A stretch of DNA of 64,000 nucleotides from Sophora flavescens. Its lineage: Eukaryota > Streptophyta > Magnoliopsida > Fabales > Fabaceae. The first letter of the stretch is position 1, and the number at the start of each line of letters is the position of its first letter. Shown here in pieces: positions 21,469 to 33,770 of this stretch. The stretch is taken from positions 51,423,667-51,487,666 of the forward strand of contig CM061067.1 of NCBI GenBank assembly GCA_030762895.1. Direction: 5' to 3'. The notes beneath the pieces were generated by a model. That model was not told the DNA's origin. It worked only from the letters and a program-made list of their open reading frames with translations, and searched no databases. Position numbers and translations under genes: made by a program.

Positions 21469-24400
21469 ATGGATCGTAGTTGGATGGTTTGTAAGCGCAC
21501 TAGTGCTGAGTATTTGAAGGGGGTGGGAGAATTTATAGAATTTGCTCAAAGGAATGTTCCTAATAGTAATGGAATGTTCTATTGTCCTTGTGTCAAGTGT
21601 TTGAATACGAGGAAATGTACGGTGAAGGATATACGTACTCATTTGATTTGTGAAGGGATTTGCTTGAGTTATACAAGATGGATATGGCATGGTGATGTGT
21701 TGTTGAGTAGTACGGCAAGTGTCTCCCAAAGTGAGGACGTTAATGTTGATATGGAGGATGATCGAGTAGAGGACATGATCCATAATATTGGACAAGAATC
21801 TTTTCATCGAGCTCATATGTATGATAGGTTGTGCGGTGATGCGAATAAGCCTTTATATCCAGGGTGTACTACTCATACACGGTTGTCGGCGGTGCTAAAA
21901 TTGGTTTGTGTGAAGGCGAGAAATGGTTGGAATGATAAAAGCTTCACGGAATTGCTTGAAGTGTTGAAAGACTTGCTTCCGGAGGATAACACATTGCCTG
22001 ACCGTAACTATGAGGCCAAGAAGGTATTGTGTCCGATGGGTATGGAGTATAAGAAGATACACGCATGCCCCAATGATTGCATATTGTACACCGGTGTTCA
22101 TGAAGACAATCACGATTTCCCCAAATGTGGGTTATCGCGATACAAAGTGAAGGGTGGTGATGATGATGATGATCTTGATGATGTGAGAAAAAAGGGTCCT
22201 CCTGCGAAGGTATTGTGGTATCTTCCAATAATTCCAAGGTTCAAGCGATTGTTTGCCAATGCGAAAGAGGCGAAGAATCTTAGATGGCATAATGATGAGA
22301 GGAAACGTGATGGAAAGGTTTGTCATCCTGCTGATTCTATGCAATGGAAGAATATTGATACTATGTTTCCGGATTTCACCGATGAGCCAAGAAACTTAAG
22401 GCTTTGACTTGCTACGGATGGAATGAATCCTTATGGTAACATGAGTAGTATTCATAGTTCATGGCCTGTTCTGTTGATAATTTACAACATGCCCCCTTGG
22501 TTGTGCATGAAGCGCAAATACATGGTGTTGTCTATGATGATTTCGGGCCCAAAGCAACCGGGAAATGACTTAGATGTTTATCTAAGTCCCTTGATTGAAG
22601 ACTTGAAAACGTTGTGGGTGGAAGGTGTTGATGTAGTTGATGGGTATTCTCATTAGACTTTCAAGCTTCGTTCCATGTTATTTTGCACCATCAACGACTT
22701 TCCAGCATACGGTAACTTGTCCGGGTACAGTGTCAAGGGGCATAAAGCATGCCCTATATGTGAAGAAGGCACATGCTACACTCAGTTGCATTATGGAAAG
22801 AAAACGGTTTACCTTGGGCATCGGAGATTTCTTACACGTGATCACCTATATCGTAAGATGAAAAAAGCTTTTAATGGATGCCAAGAGACAGAAGAAGCTC
22901 CAACGGCCTTAATTGGAGAGCAGGTTTATCAGAGGGTAAAGGGCATCGATGTTATATTCGACAAGTCCAAAAAGAAAGGTAAAGCGGCTGAGAAAAACAT
23001 ATGGAAGAAGAGGTCGATATTCTTTGATCTTTCATACTGGCGCAAGCTTGATGTCAGACACTGCATTGATGTGATGCATGTGGAGAAAAATGTGTGTGAT
23101 AGTGTGATTGGGACGCTTCTCAACATTCAGTGCAAGACAAAGGATGGTGTCAGTGCTCGTATCGACCTCGTTGCTATAGGTATACGAGAGCAGTTAGCTC
23201 CAGTTGTTGAGGATGGTAAGCGGACTTATTTGCCGCCAGCATGTTATACTTTGTCAAAAAAAGAGAGACAAAGTTTTTGCGGGTGTCTTCAGGGCATCAA
23301 AGTTCCACATGGTTACTTTTCAAATATGAAGAGGCTTGTCTCTAGTGATCTTACATTAGTTGGCTTAAAGTCTCATGATTGTCACATCTTGATGCAACAA
23401 CTTCTGCCCGTTGCTATTCGTGGTATTGCTCCAAAAAATGTGAGACATGCCATTACTCGGTTGTGCTCATTCTTCAATTCTATATGTAGCAAAGTCGTTG
23501 ACCCCCGTATGTTGAATGACTTGGAAGTTGAGGCTGCTACAATCTTGGGCCAATTGGAGATGTATTTTCCTCATTCCTTTTTCGACATAATGGTTCACTT
23601 AATTGTTCATTTGGTGAGGGAGATTAGATTATGTGGGCCGGTTTTTCTTAGATGGATGTACCCAGTTCAGCGTTACATGAAGATCTTGAAAGGGTACGTG
23701 AAGAATCCTCATCGTCCGAAAGCATATATTGTTCAAAGGTATGTTGCAGAAGAAGCTATTGAGTTTTGTTCGGACTACCTTCATAACACGGATCCTATAG
23801 GGGTTACTAAGACTCGGCATGATGAGATCAGATGTCAAGGTAAGGGTACACATGGCTTAAGAATTAATAGAAAGGGTCGGGAGGAAGTGCTTCAAGCACA
23901 TTTGTATGTATTGAACAACATCGATTGTGTTCAGCCTTTCTTATTTTAACATAAAAGAAAAGTCAATCAAGAAAACCCTCAAATGAGCGAAATGTGGTTG
24001 TTGAATAAGCATAACAAGACTTTCTTACCATGGTTCAAGGAAGAAATGATTAAGGATTGTAGTACTGCTTCTGATGACGTAAGATGACTAGCACGTGGGC
24101 CTAGCTTCAACGTCATATGTTGGAGCGGATACGACATCAATAACTTTTCCTTTTATACAAAGGAACAAGATAACAAGAGTACCATGAAAAATAGTGGGGT
24201 TATGATCGTGGCCGAAGCAATGCACTTCTCTTGTGCAAAGGACACAAAACCCGTTAAAGCACCGACACCTTACTTTGGATATATTGAAGATATTTGGGTG
24301 CTCGATTACACTAAGCTTACGGTGCCAATTTTTAAATGTAAGTGGGTTGATAGTAACGGTGGTGTACAAACCGATGAATTGGGGTTCACATTGGTAGACC

Positions 24401-24669
24401 TCAACAAGTTAGGTCATATAAATGAGCCTTTCATAATGGCTTCCCAAGCAAAATAAGTGTTCTACATCACTGATCCTTCTAACAAAAGGTTGTCCGTGGT
24501 TCTCCAAGGAAAAAGCATGTATAATGGTAGTGATGAAAATCAAGATTCAAATCTTGATATTCCTGAGACTCCTTCTTTTTCAACAAACATGCATACTATA
24601 ATCGAGGAGACACAGGTGGACGATGTACATGCCACTCGTGATGATCATCACGAAGGGATATTGATATAG
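21469..24669 (+). pseudogene. CACTA TnpD-type transposase with five in-frame stops
   Basis: Begins MDRSWMVCKRTSAEYLKGVG. Domains in order: transposase-associated domain (residues 1-75, with CPCVKCLN), Transposase_21 (roughly 80-560), DUF4218 (about 630-790, with LKSHDCHILMQQLLPVAIR) and DUF4216 (about 930-1000, with YFGYIEDIWVLDY). Key acidic positions are seen in LATDGMNPYG, INDFPAYG and MHVEKNVCDS. The same frame is open for 1066 codons apart from stops at 22405, 22654, 23947, 24085 and 24454. No frameshift was found. Four of the five stops sit where relatives have a coding residue, and several fit C-to-T or G-to-A changes. The final stop TAG is at 24667. Confidence 0.9.
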
Positions 24670-24771
24670 GTAGTTTAAACTTATTATACATTTATTTTTA
24701 TTTATACTTCTGTATTTATTTTGAGTTAACCTATGTTAATAAATATATATTGTTTCTGAACAGGCATACAT

Positions 24772-27267
24772 ATGGATCAGTCGGATAGCCCACATGCACG
24801 GGAGGACACTGTGGGGCCTACGCAGGACCCGATCGCGCCTACGCCTGATTCTAATGTAAGTTTACATGTTATATACTATCTTTAGTCCTTATTTTTAATG
24901 TAAGTTTATAATGTTACAACCCTCTATTTTATCATTTTTTTTGTCCATACAGACATCACAGGCTCATAGGAAACGGGGTAGAGGAGCCACGACATTGAAG
25001 AAACTAGAGAAGGACAGGCAAAGCGACCAGAAGCTTGAGGTGTCCTTCGATGCTAATCTAAATGCCCAGGGACCCCGTGCTAAAGAATTTAATAAGTGGG
25101 TGTTTCTACAAGCGAAGCAGCACGTAAGCATCAACTACAACCACTGGAATGACATTCCACAGAACGTTAAGGATCAGATTTGGGAGCCTATCACGGTATT
25201 TTACCTTTACATTCGTTTGATTTACATTATTAGATAATTATCCGAGTTATAATCCATCCAGTTGTTAAGTATTTAATGTGTAGGTAGCTTGGACTGTGCC
25301 AAATGACGAGGATCATCGTCATAAATGTATGAAAATTGCATCAAAGCGTTGGAATGGGTTCAAGCATGATCTTACCAGGTACTATGTATCTTCAAGCGTT
25401 GATAAAATGTTCTCGGATTATCCCTTGCACATTTTTTCATTTTTTCATTGTAGATGGATCTTAAAGCACAATCCTACCAGGGCTCATTCGTCCCTTCTGG
25501 ACGGCGGGACGTCTTGATGACTGATCTAGGCAAGAAAGACCAACCTGGTCGGGTTATCGGTGTTCCTGGGAACGTGACCATCAAAGAATATTATGGCAAG
25601 TCTGCTTCACGAAAGCGGGTAGTCGATGAAGAATCAATTTTGGATGACATTACTCAGCACCTCATCTCCAACCCTGCTATTACAACACATCTGATGCAAA
25701 GCTTAATATCCCACCCAGAATTCAAGCAGGCGCTTGCCAGAGAGCTTTCCTCCGTCGATTCATCCCAGGACACCGCAGCACATGCCAAACCTTCACATGT
25801 GAGCACAAAAGAGTTATAGTAGGGCACATGTGGAGGACGATGAGTTGGCAGCTAGGGAGCGGGAGTTGGAAGTCCAACGCCATGAGCTTGAGTTGGAAAT
25901 GAATAGGCATGAGCTTGAGTTGGACTTCAAACGACGTGAGCTCGAAATATTAACAAAGGTATGTATTCATTATTAATGTCCAAATTAGTCAAATAATTAC
26001 TTGTGTTTTTTTTTAATTATCAACAACTTATCTATTTTATTTTTCCTAAACTGAAGGCCAAGTCGACGTCGGTGTCGCTGTCACCTGTCACTCGTTTGTT
26101 CTCACTTGGTGAGGATTATGCGTTTGAGATTTTTGAATGTCCATTGGAGCATGATGGATGGGTGGCACGCCCAAATCAACAGAGGATATTTTCCTTCTAT
26201 GGTGACGATCTCGGGAACGCCTGCAGAAATAACGTCTGGATGGCCAGCACGGTTTTAAGTCTCTGGTGCACGTAAGTTAATTTTAATTTTATAACTTATT
26301 TATTTTTGGTATTTTCCCATTTAATAATTTATTTTAATTTCAATATATATATTATGTAATTAACATCCACACCTTTTCATATCTTAGGTATCTCCATCAT
26401 CTTCATCTTGATAAGGGCGTTGCATCAGTTTACGGCTTCTTAGATCCGTCAATCCTTGTGCCCGAATTCTTTGCTGGCGAAGCATTTAGTAAATACATAG
26501 GGAACTTGTTGGGAGACAATCAGAAAGAATTATATCTGGCTCCCTACTGTATGAAAAATCATTGGCAGTTGTTCGTACTTCACCCGTCTAGGCATACTGT
26601 CATATTCTTATGCTCTCTCCACCAAAAGCCGCCACAGGTGGTGGTGGAAACTGTAAATAAGTAAGTAAGTGATCTTAAATTTAATTTAAGTTTTAATATC
26701 AGTTGTTTTTAGTTTATTACACACATGATATATGAATTTGTTAATTGACATGATTATTTGTTTATGATAGCGCGCTGAAGGCGAGTAGCATAAGTTGCGC
26801 CAACGGGAGAAGTAGGACTTCTAGGGCTAAAGCAAATCCTGAATGGACCAACCTCAAGGTTTGGTAGTTTATTTATCAAATCATTAATATTATAATTACT
26901 AATTTATATGTATATTCAACTGACATTGAAATTAATTTTGTTAATTTGTAGTCTCGATTTCAACTTGACGGGTGGTCGTGCGGCTATTATATGATGCTTC
27001 ATATGCTGAACATAGTCTCCGCATCTATTACGGATGGATGGAATAAGGTAATATTTAAACAACTTGTTAAATTATATATTATAGTTTTGAAGATGACTTG
27101 CGTTAATGTTATTGTTATTATTTGAACATGTGTAGGCATTTAACAACCAATCGCCTCTTCAAGAAGATGACTTTAGAGACTTGAGGATGCGCTTTGCTGA
27201 ATTCTTCTTCAAGTATGCGACTGAAAAAGGAATTGACAAGATACCTCCGCAATTCTTAGATGAATAG
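24772..27267 (+). CDS. Second CACTA gene: Transposase_24/TnpA-like, coiled coil, Ulp1-type protease end
   Basis: Likely exons: 24772-24855 (MDQSDSPHARED), 24953-25195 (RKRGRGATTLKKLEKD, then AKEFNKWVFLQAKQHVSINY), 25284-25378 (VAWTVPNDEDHRHKCMKIAS), 25454-25820, 25823-25959, 26056-26273, 26389-26660, 26771-26859, 26952-27046, 27137-27267. The heptad-like part near 25850-25940 repeats RHELELE, a coiled coil. The last exons form a C48-type cysteine protease: NHWQLFVL (His) and DGWSCGYYMM (Cys). The usual Asp after the His (WLDPL in relatives) reads FLCSL here. It ends FFKYATEKGIDKIPPQFLDE and TAG. A frame problem near 25820 leaves the middle joins uncertain. Confidence 0.7.
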
Positions 27268-27358
27268 TTTTTTTGTTAGACTTTAGAAACTAATTAATAA
27301 CATGTATATATATATCCTTAGATTGGTAGTTTTATTTTTAGACATTAGAGAATAAAAT

Positions 27359-27359
27359 T

Positions 27360-27417
<58 letters not shown>
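27359..27417. repeat. (TA)n microsatellite
   Basis: About 55 bp of almost pure TA, 90 bp past the stop of the second CACTA gene. Confidence 0.95.
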
Positions 27418-27418
<1 letters not shown>

Positions 27419-27629
27419 TTGTAGATGGTTATGTTTTTCCTATACATGGGTTTTGGTTTTAAGTCCCCCATTGTTCCTTTGTATATTTCTTTTCTTTTTG
27501 TTAATATTGAAATTTAAGGGTAGTGTTTGCAATTTTGTAATGTGTGTGATATTATGTGTTACTGGGATATTTACTGAATGCAGGGATAGCTGAGGGGAGT
27601 GATATTTTAAAACTGAATTTTTTTTTAAA

Positions 27630-27943
27630 AATCTATTAACGTCAGTTGTATCAAACAACTGACGTTAATAGTATTTTATAAAATAATACAGTACACTATT
27701 AACGTCAGTTGTATTAGGAAACTGACGTTAAAAATAAAACCTGTAACGTCAGTTCTTTAACAGAACTGACGTTAGTTTTAACAAAATTAACGTCGGTTGT
27801 GTTAAAGAACTGACGTTAATAGTTAATATGTTTAACGTCACGTTAAAATATTAACTATTAAGGTCAGCTGTATTTATGTCAGACAATATTCTGATGTAAA
27901 AAATCAATTTTAACTGACGTAAAATGCATTTATTGCACTAGTG
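27630..27943 (+). repeat. CACTA 3' subterminal repeats and end
   Basis: Contains paired inverted motifs: TTAACGTCAGTTGT..CAACTGACGTTAA (27635-27670), CAGTTGTATTAGG..AAACTGACGTTA, GTAACGTCAGTTCTT..AGAACTGACGTTAG and others, ending in CACTAGTG at 27943. The direction is the mirror of the 5' end. Confidence 0.9.
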
Positions 27944-27946
27944 TAA

Positions 27947-28430
27947 AAATGAATAATCTCATGAGAGGATTGCCTGATATTAGCTTTAAGAAAGATGTCT
28001 TGTGTGATGCATGTCAAAGAGGTAAACAGATAAAATCAAGTTTCAAATCTAAAAACCAAATATCATCCTCTAGACCTCTTCAGTTGTTACACATGGATCT
28101 GTTTGGACCAGTTAGTGTTGCAAGCCTGGCTGGAAGAAAATATGGATTTGTCATAGTTGATGACTATTCTAGATACACATGGGTACTCTTCCTAACACAC
28201 AAGGATGAGTCTTTTAAGACTTTCTCAGTATTCTACAAAGAGTACAAAATGAGCAAGGTTTCTGTATTTCTACCCTTAGAAGTGATCATGGGGGAGAATT
28301 TGAAAATGAGCAGTTTAGACAGTTCTGTGAGGAGAATGGAATCTCTCACAATTTCTCTGCACCTAGAACTCCACATCAAAATGGAGTAGTTGAGAGAAAG
28401 AACAGATCTCTACAAGAGATTGCTAGATCT
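27947..28430 (+). pseudogene. Integrase of the SIRE-like element, part after the CACTA
   Basis: The pre-integrase zinc domain ends (CDACQRGKQ), followed by the integrase core with HMDLFGPVS and the aromatic block GFVIVDDYSRYTWVLFLTHK. A frameshift near 28268 moves the RSDHGGEFEN-type site (second catalytic D) to another frame. QNGVVERKNRS with the catalytic E is seen before 28430, again in a shifted frame. Confidence 0.85.
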
Positions 28431-30581
28431 ATGCTCAATGAAAATAATCTCCCTAAGTACTTCTGGGCAGAAGCTGTAAACACTGCCTACTATGTACAAA
28501 GCAGAATACTTATTAGGCCTTTTCTAAAAAGGACTCCTTATGAATTGTGGAAAGGAAAAAGCCCCAACATATCTTACTTTCATGCTTTTGGATGTGAATG
28601 TTTTATTCTGAATACCAAAGATAATCTTGGAAAGTTTGATTCTAAGGTAGATAAAGGTATTTTCGTAGGATATTCTGAAAAGTCTAAGGCTTTTAGAGTT
28701 TACAATTCAAGAACTTGTATTATTGAAGAATCTGTTCATGTTGAATTCAATGATGGATTAAATACTGATAAAGAACTAGCAGATCTAGAAGATGATCTTG
28801 CAGGTCTTGATATAAACAAACCAGAAAGTCAACAACCCGATCTAACCAAAACAGAACCTGTGCCTGAGGCTGAAAGACAAGTGGAACAAACGAGTCAACA
28901 GACAAGTCAAGATCTTCATGATGATCTCAAAAGGGATTGGAAGTTCAACACTCATCATCCCAAGGATCTTATTGTTGGAAATCCTTCTGAGGGAGTAAGA
29001 ACCAGATCCACATTAAGAGAATCAAGCAATGTGGCCTTTATTTCAGATTTGGAGCCTAAACGCATTGAAGAATCTCTTGAGGATGAAAGCTGGATTCTTT
29101 CTATGCAAGAAGAACTTAACCAGTTCACCAGAAATGATGTCTGGACTCTTGTCTCTAAGCCTAAAAACAAGTCGGTTATTGGAACAAGATGGGTCTTCAG
29201 AAACAAATTGGATGAAGATGGTAAAGTTGTCAGAAATAAGGCAAGGTTAGTAGCTCAAGGCTATAACCAACAAGAAGGTATTGATTATACTGTAACCTTT
29301 GCACCTGTAGCTAGAATAGAAGCCATACGCATTTTAATGTCATATGCTGCACAACACCAAATTACCCTATTTCAAATGGATGTAAAAAGTGCTTTTCTAA
29401 ATGGTATAATTGAAGAAGAAGTGTATGTTAAACAATCCCCTGGTTTTGAGGATACTGATAAACCAGATCACGTTTTCAAACTTAAAAAGGCATTATATGG
29501 TTTGAAACAAGAACCTAGAGCATGGTATGATAGACTCAGTTCTTTTCTCATGCATAATGGTTTTACTAGAGGACAAGTAGACACTACTCTGTTCAAAAAA
29601 TGCTCTAAAGAGAACTTTATTATAGTTCAAATATATGATGATGATATTATTTTTGGAGCAACTAATGAAAAGCTGTGCAAGGAATTTTCAAATCTAATGC
29701 AAGCTGAATTTCAGATGAGCATGATGGGAGAATTGAAGTTCTTCCTTGGATTACAAATCAAGCAGACAAGTGATGGAATTTACATTCATCAACAAAAATA
29801 TACCAAGGAGATACTAAAGAAATACAAAATGGAAAATTCAAAGCTCATGAAAACCCCTGTGCAACCCAACGCAAAACTAAGCAAAGATGATGAAGGTAAA
29901 AAGGTAGATCAAACTGTCTACAGATGTATGATTGGCTCTCTACTGTACTTAACTTCAAGCAGACCTGACATTCAATTTAGTGTTTGTATGTGTGCTAGAT
30001 TCCAATATGATCCTAGAGAATATCATCTTAAGGATGTAAAAAGAATATTTAGATATTTGCTTGGAACTACTAATCTTGGTTTGCTGTATTTAAGATCAAA
30101 AGAATACAGATTAGTGGGATATTGTGATGCTGACTTTGCTGGAGACAGAATAGAAAGAAAAAGCACCAGTGGAGGATGTCACTTCATTGGAGCAAGTTTA
30201 GTCTCATGGTCAAGCAAGAGGCAGACAACCATTTCCTTGTCTACTGCTGAAGCAGAATACATCTCTGTTGCTAGTTGCTGCTCTCAACTCTTATGGGTAA
30301 AACATCAACTTGAGGATTACTCTATTTATGAACATAACATATCTGTATGGTGTGATAATTCAAGTGCTATATGCTTAACTAAAAGTCCGATTCAACATTC
30401 TAAGGCTAAGCATATTGAAAACAAACATCATTTCATTAGGGATTATGTTCAGAAAGGCATTTTTAAAATTAAGTTTGTTAAAACTGAAAATCAATGGGTT
30501 GGTATTTTCACTAAACCCCTCGCAGAAGAAAGGTTTTTATTTATTAGAGATAATCTAAACATGCATTGCATTGTTGAATGA
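28431..30581 (+). pseudogene. Integrase C-terminus, RT and RNase H of the SIRE-like element
   Basis: This frame of 716 codons is open but begins in the middle of the polyprotein. It has the integrase C-terminal domain (ARSMLNENNLPKYFWAEAVN, GFGCECFILN-like), then the RVT_2 block (ARLVAQGYNQQEGIDYTVTF; QMDVKSAFLNGIIEEEVYVK) and RNase H with STAEAEYISVASCCSQLLWV and SKHIE. The catalytic box, YVDD in relatives, reads IYDDDIIFG, with D in place of V. So this copy may be inactive even if translated. Stop TGA at 30579. Confidence 0.92.
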
Positions 30582-30997
30582 CATGTATGAATGTTAACGA
30601 GTATATGCTAAATCTGTCATTACTCCTATATACATGTTCTTTTAACTAAGCATTAGTTCAGGGGGAGTAATGATACAATAAGTTAAATGGAATATGTCTA
30701 ATATTCTTGCTGCATTACTATGATTTTCTTAACATGTTATCTTGCCTTTAACATATCTCATAAATAAAACTTGATAACCCTTTTTGATGTTGATAAAAGG
30801 GGGAGAAAGGGAGAAATGAATAGGGAGAATGGTGGGAGAAATGAGAGAATGGGAGAATAGGAGAAATAGAATGAATATGATATGACTAGTTCACACTTAA
30901 GAAAATTTCAACCTGTCTATATATGCTATTTTCTTTATTGATATTTTGAGGTTCATTAAATCATCTCAATGTTTGTCATCATCAAAAAGGGGGAGAT
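30582..30997 (+). other. 3' untranslated region and purine tract of the SIRE-like element
   Basis: Contains GGGGGAGTAATG (30661), repeated GGGAGAAATG-type purine runs (30800-30870) and AAAAAGGGGGAGAT (30984-30997), the polypurine tract directly before the 3' LTR. No envelope-like frame. Confidence 0.75.
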
Positions 30998-32999
30998 TGT
31001 TATGTCTCTAAAATGTCTGATGTGCATTTCCCTAAGTTTTGATGAGAACTAAACATTGGTTAATGATTTAATTAACCTTCATATTGATTGCTAACATATC
31101 TATCGAGTGTTCAGATTAAATAAGAGAATCATTCGTCCAACACTGTTTGAAGATAAAAACTCACGTCCAACACACAAGTGTTTTTAAACAAACGTCCAGC
31201 ACTGTAGTGTTTGAAGCGCACGTCCAAAACGCAAGAGAAAGAAACCCGCGTCCACTAAAAGTATCAGAAGGCCGCATCCACTAAAAGTATTAGAAGGCCG
31301 CGTCCACTAAAAGTATCAGAATAGCGCGTCCGTCAAAGTATCAGAAAAGCCTGTCCAGTGAGGTATCAGAATTATTCGTCTTCTAACGTGGCACTTGGAG
31401 CACTTCCATCAAAGTATCAAAAAAGCCCGTCCAGTGAGGTATCAGAATTATCCGACCAATGACGTGGCACTTGGAGCTCGTCCATTAAAGTATCAGAACA
31501 GCGCGTCCATTAAAGTATCAGAATAGCGCGTCCATTAAAGTCAAATTGTATCCGTCCAATGACGTGGCAAAAGACTCTCGTCCATCATAGTAACTAAGAC
31601 TCTCGTCCACCAGAATAACAAAGACTATCGTTCACTAAAGTAACAGAGACTCTCGTCCACTAAAGTAACAGAGACTCTCGTCCACTAAAGTAACAGAGAC
31701 TCTCGTTCACTAAAGTAACAGAGACTCTCGTCCACTAAAGTAACAGAGGCTCTCGTCCACTAGAGTAACTGAGACTCTCGTCCACTAAAGATACAAAGGC
31801 TCTCGTCCACTAAAGTTGACAGAAGCGCTCGTCCACTAATCTTTGGACTTGCTGAGTCCTTAATATGGAGCTCATCTACTAGCCCGAATGAAAACTCAAA
31901 TGACTAGATAGACGTGATTATTTTCAAGATGGAAGAACTTATCTTATGAACGCGAATTCTATGAGGATTATCAGAATTGTTTTTCAAAAGCCAGAAAGAG
32001 ACTTGAAGTTTTCTCTCCTACTCAGTTTCATGATTATCAAGAAAAGAAGACTACTCTCTCAAGTAACCTTGGATAATCTAAAAGAATGCGTCCAACATGC
32101 TTTATTCCACAAAAAGGGGAGTGTACTCAGCAAAGTACAAAAAGCTCTCTACCCAACTCTGACATGGTTGTATCTCAATGCTTAAAGCCATGATCCTACA
32201 TGTTAGAGTACAACCAACGTTCCTATTGCATTAATGGCTGCTCAGAATGACTCTATTGCATTAATGGGTGCTTAGAACTATTCTATTGCATTTAATGAAG
32301 TTCTGCTTGAAGCCAACATCTAAGAGAATGTCTCTAACGGATCCTAAATGTTTGAAGACTATAAATACATAAGTCATTGAAGATGAAGACATAGAGAATA
32401 CACACTGCATTAAAACACCATTACTCTGCTCATTAATTCTTTCATTCTGTATTCTTCAAACATTTGAAGTTATTACGCAGACTTTCCTAGACTTCACATT
32501 TAAACCACTCTCTGAGTGTTAGTGAAAGATCTGCTTATGAGAAGTTGTATTTTTACAAACCCAATCTCTCAAACAAACCTAAGTCAGCTTGAAGAGGCTA
32601 GGTGAGAAAATAATACTTGTCTTGATCCTGAAGAGGCTAGGTGTACAAATAATACTTGTCTTGAGCCTGAAGAGGCTAGGTGTTCAAATAATACTTGAGT
32701 CTGTAACCTTATCAGTTATAGTGGATAAATCTTGGTGCTACCAAGGACTGGACGTAGCTCTTTGATTTGAAGAGTGAACCAGGATAAATCACCGTGTCAA
32801 TCTCTCTTCCCTTAAACTCTTTAATTGTTTTAGTTTTCTTGCGTCTGTCAAGTGGTGTGTTTGTAATAGTCATCCATCCATCCTGTATTCTTCCACTCGT
32901 CCAAATCTACCTTTCTGTTTGCGAAAAGATTTCAGCTTTGCTTAAATTCTGATAAACACAATTCAACCCCCCTTCTTGTGTTTATAGTTGTCTATTTCA
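30998..32999 (+). repeat. 3' LTR of the SIRE-like element
   Basis: 2002 bp, beginning TGTTATGTCTCTAAAATGTC. Carries the same array (31130-31830) and TATA box (32358-32367) as the 5' LTR. It has one extra 30-bp duplication around 32250-32285 (GGGTGCTTAGAACTATTCTA) missing from the 5' LTR. Confidence 0.92.
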
Positions 33000-33770
33000 T
33001 TCTACTCCTCAGTTCTCTGCCTGAGAGTTGGGACACTCTAGTTATCACTCTCAACAACTCTGCTCCAGATAGAAAGCTTAGCATGGATTCTATTACAGAC
33101 TGTTTGCTAAATGAAGAATCGAGATGGAGGGAAAGAGGCTTGAACAATCAATTTGAAGCCAATGTTGTTGAAAACAGAGGACGAAGTAAGAATCATGGAA
33201 AAATAGGTCGTGGAAAATCACAGGGTAGATCCAAATCTCGAACCAGGCTAAATTGTTATTACTATGGCAAACCAGGAGACACAAAATCTGAGTGCAGATT
33301 CTTGAAAAGAGACCAACAGGCTGGAACAGTCCACCCTGACCAAATTGACCCAAAGAAAAAGAAAGATGGGACTACTACTGGAGTGGCCTCAAATGATGAG
33401 AATATATTTCTTGTCGGAGAAGAAAATTATCTAAACATTGCATCTGGATAATTGATTCAGGAGCATCCTTCCACGTCACACCTCATGAAGAATTCTTCTC
33501 ATCATGCCAAAAAGGAGATTCTGGTACGGTGAAGATGGGAAACCACGTCATGAGTAAAATCGCCGGTATTGGTGAAGTAACTTTGATGACTGAGAATGGA
33601 ACCAAGCTTGTGCTGAAGGAGGTAAGACATGTACCTGTGATGCGTCTGAACCTTATCTCAGCTGGAAATCTAGATGAAGCCGGGATGATAAACCAATTTG
33701 GTAGCGGTAAATGGAAACTCGGTCGAGGAAGCATGATTGTTGCTCGCGACAGAAAATAAGGCTCCCTATA
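33000..33770 (+). pseudogene. gag 3' half and protease of the outer Copia
   Basis: After the SIRE element the gag frame resumes (LLLSSLPESWDTL, then APDRKLSMDSITDCLLNEES). A zinc knuckle has lost a cysteine (CYYYGKPGDTKSEC, Y for C and D for H). The protease site LIDSGASFHVTP follows a stop at 33449-33451. KEVRHVPVMRLNLISAGNLD is typical of the segment after the protease. Confidence 0.85.

Larger units (their letters stand above)
17544..27943 (+). mobile_element. CACTA (En/Spm) transposon, 10.4 kb
   Basis: It begins CACTACTGGAAATAATG and ends GCATTTATTGCACTAGTG. A 3-bp duplication TAA lies at 17541-17543 and 27944-27946. If the element and one TAA are removed, the SIRE integrase frame continues correctly. 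Subterminal zones hold many inverted copies of ACGTCAGTTG/CAACTGACGT, as binding sites for the TnpA-type protein usually do. Two genes lie between: a TnpD-type transposase (21469-24669) and a gene ending in a Ulp1-type protease (24772-27267). The transposase gene carries five internal stops. Confidence 0.95.
13309..32999 (+). mobile_element. SIRE-like Copia retrotransposon, split by a CACTA element
   Basis: LTRs are 13309-15287 (1979 bp) and 30998-32999 (2002 bp), both TG..CA. Target duplication TTCTA is at 13304-13308 and 33000-33004. A Met-tRNA-type primer site follows the 5' LTR and a purine tract precedes the 3' LTR. The internal part carries a gag with a long coiled coil and two zinc knuckles, then protease, integrase, RT and RNase H, with the long LTRs and long gag of the SIRE/Maximus lineage. 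No envelope-like frame is seen in the 400 bp between the pol stop (30581) and the 3' LTR. A 10.4-kb CACTA element sits in the integrase region. Confidence 0.93.

Noticed and set aside
21463..22344. Minus-strand frames opposite the CACTA transposase
   Set aside because: They are shadows of the sense coding region and have no family motif.
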